DNA from: Haloarcula sp. DT43
GTDB taxonomy: Archaea; Halobacteriota; Halobacteria; Halobacteriales; Haloarculaceae
Direction of reading: 5' to 3'
Length of the DNA stretch: 64,000 bases
Assembly: GCF_037078405.1 (NCBI RefSeq)
Contig: NZ_JAYMGZ010000004.1
Location: forward strand, 248,001 to 312,000
Shown piece after piece: positions 17,607 to 26,210 of this stretch. The translations under genes were made by a program, and so were the position numbers. Within the stretch, counting starts at the first letter, position 1, and every line of letters begins with the position of its first letter. The notes below the pieces were generated by a model. The model saw nothing but the letters and a program-made list of their open reading frames with translations. It made no database searches and was not told the DNA's origin.

Positions 17607-19004
17607 TTAGTCGTCGCCCCGTGCCCGCTCGAACATCGCCAGGGCCTGTTCGCGGCGCTCGCTGTGGTCGACGACGGGGTCGGGGTAGTCGGGCGCGGCC
17701 GACCGCCGCTGGGTGAGCGACGCCTCGTGCCAGTCGTGGATAATCTCCGGGCCGGCGTCCCGCAGTTCGGGCACGTACTCCTTGATGTACTCGGCGTCTG
17801 GGTCGTAGTCCTCGCCCTGGGTCATCGGGTTGAAGATGCGGAAGTACGGCTGGGCGTCGGTCCCGGTGGAGGCGGCCCACTGCCAGCCGCCGTTGTCGTT
17901 GGCCGTGTCGTGGTCGACCAGTTTCTCCCGGAACCACTCGTAGCCGTGTCGCCAGTCGACGAGCAGGTCCTTCGTGAGGAAGGAGGCGACTATCATCCGG
18001 ACGCGGTTGTGCATGTACGCTTCTTCCCGGAGCTGGCGCATCCCGGCGTCGACGATTGGATAGCCGGTCTCGCCGTCCTTCCAGGCCTGCAGGAGGTCTT
18101 CGTCGTTCTCCCACTCGAGGGGGTGCTCGTAGGACTTGTAGTTCGAACTGACGACGTTCGGGTGGGCAAACAGCACCTGCGTGTAGAACTCCCGCCAGGC
18201 CAGCTGGGACTGGAACTCCCGTACTGACTCGCGGCGGTCGCCGCCGGTCCCTGCCTTGGCGTCCTCGGTGCGGTCGTACACCTCCCTGATGCCGATGGTG
18301 CCGAACTTCAGATGTGGCGAGAGTCGGGACGTGCACTCGTCGGCCGGGAAGTCCCGCCGCTTTTCGTACTCGTAGACGTTCCCGTCGAGGAACGCATCCA
18401 GCAGCCCCCGCGCTTCTTCGGTCCCTGCTGGGGGCACGTCCGCTTCCGGCTCCTCGAAACCGAGGTCGACGAGCGTCGGGAGCGGGGCGCCGTCGACGGC
18501 GGCCAGCGCGTCGGCCGACGGCGGTTCGTAGGGGGCCGCCTTCTCGCGGTCGTGCCACTTCCGGCCGAAGTAGGTGAAGACGCTGTAGGGGTCGCCGTCG
18601 TTCGTCGTTATCTCGCCGGGCTCGTGCAACACGGCGTTCTGGACGGCCTCGCGGGCCACGTCGACGTCGTCGAGTGCCTGCCGGACGGCGGCGTCGCGTT
18701 CGCGGGCGAGCCCGGAGTAGTCTTTCCCCCAGGTGACCCGCTCCGCGCCGTACTCGGCGGCGAGGGCCGGGAGGACGGCAGTGGGGTCGCCCTCGGCGAC
18801 GACGAGGTCGCTGCCGCGGTCGCGGTACCACTCCCGCAGGCTGTCGAGCGCGTCGAGCATGAACGCGACCCGCGGCGGGCCGGCGTGGTCGAGGACGGCC
18901 CTGTCGAAGACGAACACCGGAACGACGGGGTCTGACGGGGTCGCTTCGGCGAGGCCGGCGTTGTCCGCCGCCCTGAGGTCACGGCGATGCCAGTGCAGGC
19001 GCAT
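17607..19004 (-). CDS. Deoxyribodipyrimidine photolyase (class I)
   Basis: 465-residue light-dependent DNA repair enzyme that splits cyclobutane pyrimidine dimers. N-terminal Rossmann antenna domain starts at LHWHRRDLRAADN. The C-terminal FAD domain contains SRLSPHLKFGTI, the substrate/FAD helices ending WQWAASTGTDAQPYFRIFNP, and WREFYTQVLF. The start at 19004 is chosen from the conserved N-terminus; the frame stays open far upstream only as antisense of the next gene. Fits a sunlight-exposed brine organism. Confidence 0.93.
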   Translation of the reverse strand: MRLHWHRRDLRAADNAGLAEATPSDPVVPVFVFDRAVLDHAGPPRVAFMLDALDSLREWYRDRGSDLVVAEGDPTAVLPALAAEYGAERVTWGKDYSGLARERDAAVRQALDDVDVAREAVQNAVLHEPGEITTNDGDPYSVFTYFGRKWHDREKAAPYEPPSADALAAVDGAPLPTLVDLGFEEPEADVPPAGTEEARGLLDAFLDGNVYEYEKRRDFPADECTSRLSPHLKFGTIGIREVYDRTEDAKAGTGGDRRESVREFQSQLAWREFYTQVLFAHPNVVSSNYKSYEHPLEWENDEDLLQAWKDGETGYPIVDAGMRQLREEAYMHNRVRMIVASFLTKDLLVDWRHGYEWFREKLVDHDTANDNGGWQWAASTGTDAQPYFRIFNPMTQGEDYDPDAEYIKEYVPELRDAGPEIIHDWHEASLTQRRSAAPDYPDPVVDHSERREQALAMFERARGDD

Positions 19005-19110
19005 ACCTAGTGCACGTGCCAGCCCGGGCAAAAGGTACTGCCCAACGATGTTGGTCTGGCAGGCGGTGACGGACACCACTGTTATCTCTCCGCCGGGCGA
19101 GCGTACGCGC

Positions 19111-19905
19111 ATGGACGACACGACCGTGACGGCGTCGACGGACGGGGCCGTAGCCACAGTGACGCTGAACCGACCGGACGCGAGAAACGCCCTCTCGAAG
19201 GCGACCGCCGAGGCGCTCACCGACCGGTTCGAGTCGGTGGCCGACGGCGACGCCCGGTGTGTCGTACTCGAAGGTGCGGGCCCCGCGTTCTGTGCCGGCG
19301 GCGACATCAACGCGATGCTGGAAGGGGTCGACGGCGACCAGCCGCCGGCCGAGCGGGTCGAACAGGTGGTCTCGTCGCTCCACGAGGCCATCCGGACCGT
19401 CCACAGCTGTCCGCTCCCGGTCGTCGCCGAGATAGACGGCCCCGCTTTCGGCGCGGGAGCGGGGCTCGCGCTGGCCTGTGACCTGCAGGTCGCAAGCACC
19501 GACGCCCAGATAGGCTTTGGCTTCCGCCGGGTCGGCCTGGCGAGTGACTCCGGGGTCTCGTACTTCCTCCCCCGAATCGTCGGCCCGAACAAGGCCAAGG
19601 AGCTCCTGTTTACCGGCGAGTTACTGGACGCCGAGGCCGCCCACGAACTCGGGCTGTTCACGCAGGTGTTCGACGCAGAGTCGTTCGACTCGGCGGCTTC
19701 GGCGCTCGTCGAGGACATCGCGTCGGGGCCGACGGTCGCACTCGGTCACGCGAAGCGACTGGTCGACCGGAGTCTGGACAGCTCCCTGGAGCAGGCGCTG
19801 GAGAACGAGGCCACCGCGCAGGGCCTCGTCTTCACGACCGACGACCACGAGGAGGGCGCGACCGCCTTCGTCGAGAACCGCGAGCCGGAGTTCCGGGGCC
19901 AGTAG
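19111..19905 (+). CDS. Enoyl-CoA hydratase/isomerase family protein
   Basis: 264-residue crotonase-fold enzyme. Visible landmarks are LNRPDARNALS, the oxyanion-hole segment AGPAFCAGGDINAM, and GPAFGAGAGLALACDLQVAS with the catalytic-loop region GFRRVGLASDSG. The Glu pair typical of true hydratases is not both evident, so isomerase or another crotonase activity is possible. Start ATG at 19111 matches the family N-terminus. Divergent from photolyase. Confidence 0.87.
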   Translation: MDDTTVTASTDGAVATVTLNRPDARNALSKATAEALTDRFESVADGDARCVVLEGAGPAFCAGGDINAMLEGVDGDQPPAERVEQVVSSLHEAIRTVHSCPLPVVAEIDGPAFGAGAGLALACDLQVASTDAQIGFGFRRVGLASDSGVSYFLPRIVGPNKAKELLFTGELLDAEAAHELGLFTQVFDAESFDSAASALVEDIASGPTVALGHAKRLVDRSLDSSLEQALENEATAQGLVFTTDDHEEGATAFVENREPEFRGQ

Positions 19906-20001
19906 CCTGCGTGGCGGGTACCGGTCACCGAACCGGGCAGCGACTCCGCGATGGAAGAGGAAAAAGACGAGACGAAAGACGAGAGCACTCGACGGCGTCG
20001 A

Positions 20002-20283
20002 CTACAGTTTCCGCTCGGCGTCCTCGGCCAGCTCCTTCATCCGCTTGCTGACCCGGCCTGCATCGGAGAACTCGTCTTCGCTCATCGCCGTCGCCAGGGA
20101 GTTCCCGAGCACGAAGACGGCGTGTTTGTGCTCGCTCTTCGACTTGTGCACGTCGGAGGGGCGCACGTCGAGTTCCTGGTAGGTGTCGAACAGGTCGGGG
20201 TCGACCGAGTCCATGTCGTCGCGGAAGTACTCCATAATCGTCACCATCTGCTCGTGTAGCTCGAGAAGCTCGTCTTTGTGCAT
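20002..20283 (-). CDS. UPF0058 family protein
   Basis: 93-residue archaeal UPF0058 protein, all-helical: MHKDELLELHEQMVTIMEYF at the N-terminus, then SKSEHKHAVFVLGNSLATAM. Highly conserved in haloarchaea, function unknown; a bundle-forming, nucleic-acid-related role has been guessed at for the family but is unproven. The ATG at 20283 is preferred over one nine codons upstream because it matches the family start. Confidence 0.85.
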   Translation of the reverse strand: MHKDELLELHEQMVTIMEYFRDDMDSVDPDLFDTYQELDVRPSDVHKSKSEHKHAVFVLGNSLATAMSEDEFSDAGRVSKRMKELAEDAERKL

Positions 20284-20354
20284 AGCTACAGTACGTAGCG
20301 GCACGTCCATAAGAATTGCTTGAGAAGGGATACCAGACTCTCACGCCTGCATTT

Positions 20355-20570
20355 TCAGAAGACGTACTCGTCGTCGTGACCCATCATGCCGTCTTCTTCG
20401 AACCCTGGCTCCTCGTCTTCGTCCTGTGGTCCGGAGGTTTTGTACGCCTTGAGCCCGGTCGACAGGAGGTCCTCGATGGCTTCCTCGCGGTTGAGGAACT
20501 CGCCTTTCTCGACGAGCTGCGCGATCTGCATCTCCAGGTGTTCCGGGATATTGATCTCTACCTTGGGCAT
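20355..20570 (-). CDS. Ribbon-helix-helix (CopG-like) protein
   Basis: 71 residues. N-terminal ribbon MPKVEINIPEHL, then two helices (MQIAQLVEKGEF and NREEAIEDLLSTGLKAY) as in CopG/Arc-type DNA-binding dimers. The tail is acidic and disordered, with a Met-rich end (DGMMGHDDEYVF). Conserved small haloarchaeal type (DUF7120-like from memory). An inverted repeat next to its TATA box may be its own operator. 71 bases upstream of the UPF0058 gene on the same strand. Confidence 0.78.
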   Translation of the reverse strand: MPKVEINIPEHLEMQIAQLVEKGEFLNREEAIEDLLSTGLKAYKTSGPQDEDEEPGFEEDGMMGHDDEYVF

Positions 20571-20581
20571 CGCAACATAGG

Positions 20582-20606
20582 GGGCTTCGACTAAGCCCTA
20601 TTTAAA
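20582..20606 (-). promoter_or_regulatory. Promoter with inverted repeat before the RHH gene
   Basis: TTTAAATA on the minus strand (20599-20606) is a TATA box. Immediately downstream is GGGCTT-5 bases-AAGCCC (20582-20598), a perfect 6-bp inverted repeat. It sits between the TATA box and the start codon at 20570, where bound RHH dimers would block transcription. Confidence 0.5.
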
Positions 20607-20828
20607 CTTGACGGGGGTGTGTTCGTAGATTGCAGAATTAAACTTGTACAACTGAGAGCCGAGATTTGTGAACGGAAAGATTAATCTCACCGAAGCGAAA
20701 CGATTCGTCGCTGCGGCAGTTACCCGGGCAAAATCGGTGTCGCGGCCTCCATGGACGGCCGTCCGGACTCGCCAACGGAATCGAGCGTATAGTTAGGCTC
20801 AAAGGTGCGGAATCCTAAGGCGTGGGTG

Positions 20829-22166
20829 ATGGAACCACTGCGTGGTGACGAGACGACGGTTGGTGAGACAACGGTCGTCGCACGCGGGTGTCGCCTCGAC
20901 GACGCACCGGTGCGGGCGGTACTGGAAACGGACGCTCGCCCCCGGTTCTTCTGGGCGGCCGGTACCGAGTCAATCGCGGCCCGCGGGAGCGCGGCGACCG
21001 TGACCGCCGACGGGCAGTCGCGGTTCGACGACGTTCAGGCGGCGGTCGCGGCGCTGTTCGAGGACTGTTCGATCCCCGAAGGGCTCCCGAGCGCCGCCCG
21101 ACCGCGGGCGTTCGGCGGGTTCGCCTTCCACAACGGGAGCCACGAGGGGGACAACTCCCCCTGGGGCGGGTTCCCCAGTGCGGCGTTTTTCCTCCCCGAG
21201 GTGCAGGTGACCGCGAGGGCCGACGACGCCTGGCTCACGACGGCCGCGACGGGACCCGAGGCCGCCGCGGAGGCGGAGCGGCTGCTCGCCGAGTGGCGCG
21301 ACCGCCTGGCCACGCTCTCGGAGCGCGAGCCGGGCGTCCCGCCGGGAATCTCGCGCCGGGAGCGCACGCCCACACAGGCGGGCTGGCGCGAGCAGGTGTC
21401 GGCCGCCCTCTCCAGCGTCGACTGCGGCGACCTCCAGAAGGTCGTCCTCGCACAGAGTCTCAAGGTCGCGCTGGAGGCCGACCTGTCGGTCCCCGACGTG
21501 ATGGCGCGGCTGTCCCGGACCTACCCGGACTGCTACCGGTTCATGCTGTCGCCCGAGGCCGGCGGCACCTTCTTCGGGGCCACGCCGGAGCGGCTGGTGT
21601 CGGTCCGCGGACGGACGGTTCGGACGGAGGCGCTCGCCGGCTCGACGGGCCGGGGCGACACGCCCGCCGAGGACGAGTGGCTCGCCGCCGAACTCTTGGA
21701 CAGCGAGAAGGACCGCCACGAGCAGAAGCTCGTCGCCGACGCGATACGCGACCAGCTGGAGCCGTTCGCCTCGACGGTCCGCATCGGCGACCGGACGATC
21801 CGCCGGCTCGCCACGGTCCAGCACCTCCGGACGTCGATTACGGCCGAACTCGACGACGACGAGCACGTCCTCTCGCTGGTCGAGGCGCTCCACCCGACCC
21901 CGGCCGTCGGCGGCCTGCCGCCGGACGCGGCGCTTCGGACCATCCGCGAGACGGAGGCGTTCGACCGCGGGTGGTACGCAGCCCCTATCGGCTGGGTCGA
22001 CGCGGCCGGCAACGGGACCTTCGCCGTCGGCATCCGCTCGGCCGTCGCCACGGAGCGGGAGGCGACCCTCTTCGCGGGCGCGGGCATCGTCGCGGACAGC
22101 GACCCCGACCGCGAGTGGGACGAGGTCCAGCTCAAGTACCGGCCGATTCTGGACGAACTGGAATGA
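20829..22166 (+). CDS. menF: Isochorismate synthase
   Basis: 445-residue chorismate-binding enzyme converting chorismate to isochorismate, the first step of menaquinone synthesis. C-terminal catalytic core: DLQKVVLAQSLKV, ATPERLVSVRGRTVRTEALAGST, VQHLRTSI, HPTPAVGGLP and GAGIVADSDPDREWDEV. An acidic DNSPWGGFPSA segment lies in the N-terminal domain. ATG at 20829 is preferred to a GTG eight codons upstream, given a TATA-like GTATAGTTA around 20788. Its stop overlaps menD. Confidence 0.94.
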   Translation: MEPLRGDETTVGETTVVARGCRLDDAPVRAVLETDARPRFFWAAGTESIAARGSAATVTADGQSRFDDVQAAVAALFEDCSIPEGLPSAARPRAFGGFAFHNGSHEGDNSPWGGFPSAAFFLPEVQVTARADDAWLTTAATGPEAAAEAERLLAEWRDRLATLSEREPGVPPGISRRERTPTQAGWREQVSAALSSVDCGDLQKVVLAQSLKVALEADLSVPDVMARLSRTYPDCYRFMLSPEAGGTFFGATPERLVSVRGRTVRTEALAGSTGRGDTPAEDEWLAAELLDSEKDRHEQKLVADAIRDQLEPFASTVRIGDRTIRRLATVQHLRTSITAELDDDEHVLSLVEALHPTPAVGGLPPDAALRTIRETEAFDRGWYAAPIGWVDAAGNGTFAVGIRSAVATEREATLFAGAGIVADSDPDREWDEVQLKYRPILDELE

Positions 22167-23941
22167 CGGCTCCGAACGTCAACACGCTGTGGGCCGAGAC
22201 GCTCGTCGAGGAGCTCGTCGCCGGCGGCGTCGACGCGGCGTGTCTCTCGCCCGGCAGTCGCTCGACGCCGCTGACGGTCGCGTTCGCCGAGCATCCCGAC
22301 ATCGAAGTGTTCTCCCACCTCGACGAGCGGTCGGCGGCCTTCTTCGCGCTGGGACGCGCTCGACGAACCGGCGAGCCGACGCCGCTGGTCTGTACCTCCG
22401 GGACCGCCGCGGCGAACTACCACCCGGCGGTCGTCGAAGCGAACCAGTCGGGCGTCCCACTCGTGCTCCTGACGGCGGACCGCCCGCCTGAACTCATCGA
22501 CAGCGGCGCGAATCAGACCGTCGACCAGGAGAAGCTGTACGGCGACGCCGTCCGGTGGTATCGGGACATGCCCGAACCCGAGGCCGAGCCACGCAAGGTG
22601 CGGATGCTCCGAACCACGGCGGCCCGCGCGCTGGCGGAGAGCACCGGAGCCGACCCGGGCCCGGTCCACCTGAACTGTCGGTTCCGGAAGCCGCTGGAGC
22701 CGACACCGACGCCCGAGGACGCCCCGGCCGGCGTTCCCGACGACTGGGCGGGCGGCGACGACGCGGCCGAAGCCGGCCGCGACGGCCCGTTCGTCTCGAC
22801 CAGCGAGGGCGTCGCCGAACCGGACGAGCGGACAGTGCGCCGGGTTCGGGAGTCGCTCCGGGCCGCCAAGCGGGGCCTCATCGTCGCCGGGCCGGCCGAC
22901 CGGGGGCTCAGCGCCGACTCGCTGGCGCGGCTGGCGTCCGCGACCGGCTTCCCCGTCTTCGCGGACCCGCTGTCGGACCTGCGGTTCGGCCCCCACGTCG
23001 ACCGCCTCGACGTGCCGGTCTGTGGCGGCTACGACGGCTACCTCGGCAGCGACGGCGTCGAGGAGTGGGGCGACCCCGACGTGGTCGTCCGCTTCGGCGC
23101 GTCACCGACCTCGAAGCCGCTGCGGCACTACCTCCGGGACGCCGACTGCCGGCAGTTCGTCGTCGACCCGAGCGGCGGCTGGCCGGAGGCGGAGTTCACC
23201 GCGACAGACCTGCTCGTCGCCGACCCGGACGCCACCGCGGACGCGCTCGCGGCGGCACCGCTGGGTAGCGTTTCGGAGTCGTGGCGCGAGCGGTTCGCCA
23301 GGGCGGAACGGGTCCACTGGGAGGCCGTCGACGATACTGTCGCCGAAACCTACTGGGAGGGCGGCGTCCTCGCGGACGTGGCGGCGCTGGCCCCGGACCC
23401 GGCCACGCTGTTTGTCTCGAACAGCATGCCAGTCCGCGACGTGGACCGCTTCGGCCGACCCCGCGACGCCGACCTGACCGTGCTCGGAAACCGCGGGGCC
23501 AGCGGCATCGACGGCATCACGTCGACAGCACTCGGAGCCGGGAGCGCGACGGCGGACCCGCTCGTGCTCGTCACCGGCGACCTGGCCTATTACCACGACA
23601 TGAACGGCCTGCTCGCGCTCGGTCGCTGTGGCGTGGACGCGACGGTCGTCCTGATAAACAACGACGGCGGCGGCATCTTCCACATGCTTCCCATCGAGGA
23701 CCACCCCACCTTCGAGGACCAGTTCCGGACGCCACATGGGCTGGATTTCGAGCCGACGGAGGCGCTCTACGCGCTGGATTTCGAACGCGTTGCCGACCGT
23801 CGGGAGTTCCGCGAGCGGTTCGCCGAGTCGGTCCGGGCCGACGGCACGCAGGTCATCGAGGTCCAGTTCGACGCCGGCGACAGCCACGCGGTCAGGGACC
23901 GCCTCGCCCAGCAGGTCGCCGACGCCCTCGGGGGCGACTGA
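22163..23941 (+). CDS. menD: SEPHCHC synthase (MenD)
   Basis: 592-residue thiamine-diphosphate enzyme joining isochorismate and 2-oxoglutarate in menaquinone synthesis. Features: LSPGSRSTPLTVA at the N-terminus, catalytic Glu in HLDERSAAFFALG, GTAAANYHPAVVEA, and NSMPVRDVD. The ThDP-binding stretch runs from GDLAYYHDMNG to NNDGGGIFHMLP. An acidic linker near residues 190-220 is haloarchaea-like. ATGA overlap with menF shows coupling. Confidence 0.95.
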   Translation: MTAPNVNTLWAETLVEELVAGGVDAACLSPGSRSTPLTVAFAEHPDIEVFSHLDERSAAFFALGRARRTGEPTPLVCTSGTAAANYHPAVVEANQSGVPLVLLTADRPPELIDSGANQTVDQEKLYGDAVRWYRDMPEPEAEPRKVRMLRTTAARALAESTGADPGPVHLNCRFRKPLEPTPTPEDAPAGVPDDWAGGDDAAEAGRDGPFVSTSEGVAEPDERTVRRVRESLRAAKRGLIVAGPADRGLSADSLARLASATGFPVFADPLSDLRFGPHVDRLDVPVCGGYDGYLGSDGVEEWGDPDVVVRFGASPTSKPLRHYLRDADCRQFVVDPSGGWPEAEFTATDLLVADPDATADALAAAPLGSVSESWRERFARAERVHWEAVDDTVAETYWEGGVLADVAALAPDPATLFVSNSMPVRDVDRFGRPRDADLTVLGNRGASGIDGITSTALGAGSATADPLVLVTGDLAYYHDMNGLLALGRCGVDATVVLINNDGGGIFHMLPIEDHPTFEDQFRTPHGLDFEPTEALYALDFERVADRREFRERFAESVRADGTQVIEVQFDAGDSHAVRDRLAQQVADALGGD

Positions 23942-23945
23942 GTTC

Positions 23946-24866
23946 TCAGAGCCGCAACACGAATGCGGTCAGCAGCGACAGCCCGAACGGGAGCCACGTC
24001 CCCGACAGCGCCAGCGCCCCGACCAGCGAGAACGCGCTGACGTTCAGCGCGACCAGGACCGCCGTCGTCGCCAGGCTCCATGTCCCGAACACCATAATCG
24101 CAATCGAGGGTTCGGACTGGAGGTACCCGACCATGCACAGGGTACAGACGCCGATGGTCACGTTGACCCACAGCGGGAACGCCGGGAGCAGGGCGCTGAA
24201 CAGCAACACTGGGTAGAGGGCGAAAGTGATGGCAAACAGCGTCAGCTCGCGGCCGCTCGGCACCTGCAGCAACGACCCGCCGGAGAGGGTATCCGTCTGG
24301 CGGACGGCGTAGGCCGACGACGAACTCCAGGTGCCAGCGCCGTCGGAACGGTCGCTGAATCCCCCTGTCGCGCCGGAACTCCAGGCAGCCCCCGGCTCCG
24401 CCGCGCTGGCGGTCTCCGTGGTCGTCCCGGACCTCCGGTCGCTGTCCGCGGCCGCATCGGCACCCGAGCGCCCGTCCTCGGCGACGCGGTCCCTGGCGGC
24501 TCGTTCGCGTCGCGTCCGGTCCCGGGTGTGCGTCCGCGACGTCGTGTTCGCGGTCCGGTCGGTCGTCGACGTAGCCCCGTCGTAGCCCGCGCGCCGCGCC
24601 GCTTCGGCCGCGTCACTGCTGCCCTCGGCCGCGTCGCTCCCGCCCGCGACGTAGGCGTCGTGGCCCAGCCGGTCGTACCGCGCCCGCTTGTCCTCGTCGG
24701 TGAGCACGTCTCGGGCCCGGATGAGCCGCTGTGTGGCCTCGCCGGCGTCGGCCGCGTCGCTCACGTCGGGATGGGTCTCCTTCAGGCGCTCCCGGTAGGC
24801 CGCTTCGATGGCCGCCGTCGACGCGTCGGTCGAAACGCCCAACACCTCGTAGAACGTCTCGCTCAT
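23946..24866 (-). CDS. Membrane-anchored J-domain protein
   Basis: 306 residues. An N-terminal J-domain (about 1-68) has the Hsp70-activating motif HPD in KETHPDVSD and ends YDRLGHDAY. A long charged, Ser/Thr/Ala-rich disordered stretch follows (about 70-215). The C-terminal 90 residues form about four closely spaced membrane segments (LFAITFALYPVLLFSALLP, PLWVNVTIGVCTLCMV and on). It lacks the Gly/Phe and zinc-finger parts of true DnaJ, so it probably recruits DnaK to the membrane. Start at 24866 from the J-domain. Converges on menD with a 4-base gap. Confidence 0.83.
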   Translation of the reverse strand: MSETFYEVLGVSTDASTAAIEAAYRERLKETHPDVSDAADAGEATQRLIRARDVLTDEDKRARYDRLGHDAYVAGGSDAAEGSSDAAEAARRAGYDGATSTTDRTANTTSRTHTRDRTRRERAARDRVAEDGRSGADAAADSDRRSGTTTETASAAEPGAAWSSGATGGFSDRSDGAGTWSSSSAYAVRQTDTLSGGSLLQVPSGRELTLFAITFALYPVLLFSALLPAFPLWVNVTIGVCTLCMVGYLQSEPSIAIMVFGTWSLATTAVLVALNVSAFSLVGALALSGTWLPFGLSLLTAFVLRL

Positions 24867-24900
24867 GGCGGGCGCAGCACCCACCGGAGACTCGGTTCGG

Positions 24901-25143
24901 TCACTCGTCCTCGACGCCTCCGTCGGTCTCCGCGCCGCGGTCCCGCGCGAGCCGTTCGAGCGCCGTCGCGATGCGTTCAAGCGTGAACACGAACCGCACG
25001 AGCAGATACAGGAACCAGGGGACGACGGCGACTAGCAGCCCGAGTAGAATCTGCTGGACAACGAGCAGGCTGTACAGGACGATAGCCACGGAGAGGGCCG
25101 CGAGTATCCCTATCGCCGCCTTTCTGTTCGGGTTGGAGGGCAT
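24901..25143 (-). CDS. Small membrane protein with C-terminal coiled coil
   Basis: 80 residues. Two adjoining membrane segments (about 10-27 and 31-53), then FTLERIATALERLARDRGA as a short amphipathic or coiled-coil helix and an acidic tail. ATG at 25143 begins MPSNPNRKAA; an alternative start five codons upstream exists. It lies 34 bases upstream of the J-protein gene on the same strand and may be co-transcribed with it. Function unknown. Confidence 0.7.
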   Translation of the reverse strand: MPSNPNRKAAIGILAALSVAIVLYSLLVVQQILLGLLVAVVPWFLYLLVRFVFTLERIATALERLARDRGAETDGGVEDE

Positions 25144-25202
25144 CGCTAGCCCGTTCACGGCCGCGGAACCAAAGCGTTTGCTCCCGCGTGGACACGAGGA
25201 AT

Positions 25203-25210
25203 CTTTTTGC
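25203..25210 (+). promoter_or_regulatory. TATA box of menB
   Basis: CTTTTTGC is centred about 27 bases before the ATG at 25233. It supports that start over a GTG at 25188 and implies a leaderless transcript separate from menF-menD. Confidence 0.45.
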
Positions 25211-25232
25211 GAGGGCCGTCCCGAGCCACGGT

Positions 25233-26183
25233 ATGGTCTCTGAGCTATTCGACCCGGACCGCTGGACCGCCGTCGACCGGTTCGACTTCACCGACATCAC
25301 CTACCACCGCTCGACGGAGACGGGCGCGGTCCGCATCGCCTTCGACCGGCCCGAGAAGCGCAACGCCTTCCGCCCGGAGACGGTCGACGAACTCGCGACG
25401 GCGCTGGACCACGCAAAGCGCCAGACCGACGTGGGCTGTGTCCTCCTGACCGGCAACGGCCCATCGTCGAAGGACGGCGGCTGGGCCTTCTGCGCCGGCG
25501 GGGACCAGAGCATTCGGGGCGAGTCAGGCTACGAGTACAGCGAGTCGCCACGCGACTCGGACACAGCGAGCGGGGAGCAAAGCGACCCGCGGGAGACGAG
25601 CGACGGGGGCGACGACGCCCCCGAGAACGTGGGCCGGCTCCACATCCTCGAAGTCCAGCGCCAGATACGCCACATCCCCAAGCCCGTCGTCGCCGTCGTC
25701 CCCGGCTGGGCTGTCGGTGGCGGCCACTCCCTGCACGTCGTCTGTGACCTCACGCTCGCCAGCGAGGAGCACGCGAAGTTCCTCCAGACGGACCCAGACG
25801 TGGGCAGTTTCGACGGCGGCTTCGGCTCGGCGTACCTCGCCCGGCAAGTCGGCCAGAAGAAGGCCCGAGAGGTGTTCTTCCTCGGCAAGACCTACAGCGG
25901 CGAGGAGGCCGCCGACATGGGGATGGTCAACGAGGTCGTGGCCCACGAGGCCCTCGAAGACACCGCTATCGAGTGGGCCGAGCGGATGAACGAGAAGTCG
26001 CCGACGGCGATGCGGATGCTGAAGTACGCCTTCAATCTCGACTCGGACGGCATGGTCGGTCAGCAGGTGTTCGCCGGCGAGGCGACCCGCCTGGCCTACA
26101 TGACCGACGAGGCCCAGGAGGGCCGGGACGCCTTCAACGAGGGCCGCGACCCGGACTTCGACGACGTCCCGTGGCACTACTGA
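25233..26183 (+). CDS. menB: 1,4-dihydroxy-2-naphthoyl-CoA synthase
   Basis: 316-residue crotonase-family ring-closing enzyme of menaquinone synthesis. Hallmarks: FDRPEKRNAFRPET, FCAGGDQSIRGESGY, VAVVPGWAVGGGHSLHVVCDL, DPDVGSFDGGFGSAY and the C-terminal FNEGRDPDFDD. It is about 30 residues longer than bacterial MenB. The excess is an Asp/Ser/Glu-rich insert at about residues 105-133, between the active-site loop and ENVGRLH. The DNA of the insert contains a perfect 8-bp inverted repeat (25541-25559). Catalytic residues are intact. Confidence 0.95.
   Translation: MVSELFDPDRWTAVDRFDFTDITYHRSTETGAVRIAFDRPEKRNAFRPETVDELATALDHAKRQTDVGCVLLTGNGPSSKDGGWAFCAGGDQSIRGESGYEYSESPRDSDTASGEQSDPRETSDGGDDAPENVGRLHILEVQRQIRHIPKPVVAVVPGWAVGGGHSLHVVCDLTLASEEHAKFLQTDPDVGSFDGGFGSAYLARQVGQKKAREVFFLGKTYSGEEAADMGMVNEVVAHEALEDTAIEWAERMNEKSPTAMRMLKYAFNLDSDGMVGQQVFAGEATRLAYMTDEAQEGRDAFNEGRDPDFDDVPWHY
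25541..25559. repeat. Inverted repeat inside the menB insert
   Basis: CGAGTCGC-CAC-GCGACTCG, 8-bp perfect arms with a 3-base loop, lies within the coding sequence for the extra acidic segment of MenB. It is followed by AGCGAGCGGGGAGCAAAGCG-type sequence that resembles the short repeats common between haloarchaeal genes. Confidence 0.6.
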
Positions 26184-26210
26184 GCCGGCGGAACGGACGA
26201 AACGGCGCGC

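Noticed and set aside
19005-19718. N-terminal extension of the photolyase frame
   Set aside because: Upstream of 19004 the frame is antisense to the enoyl-CoA hydratase gene and lacks halophile composition; the photolyase N-terminus at 19004 is canonical.
20607-20828. Possible small RNA gene in the AT-richer gap before menF
   Set aside because: Short partial repeats (GATTAATC, GCGA...TCGC) are present but no convincing structure or promoter-terminator pair.
20888-22162. Plus-strand extension of the menD frame back through menF
   Set aside because: The extension reads menF in the wrong frame and gives Arg/Gly/Pro-rich sequence. MenD begins properly at 22163 with an ATGA overlap.
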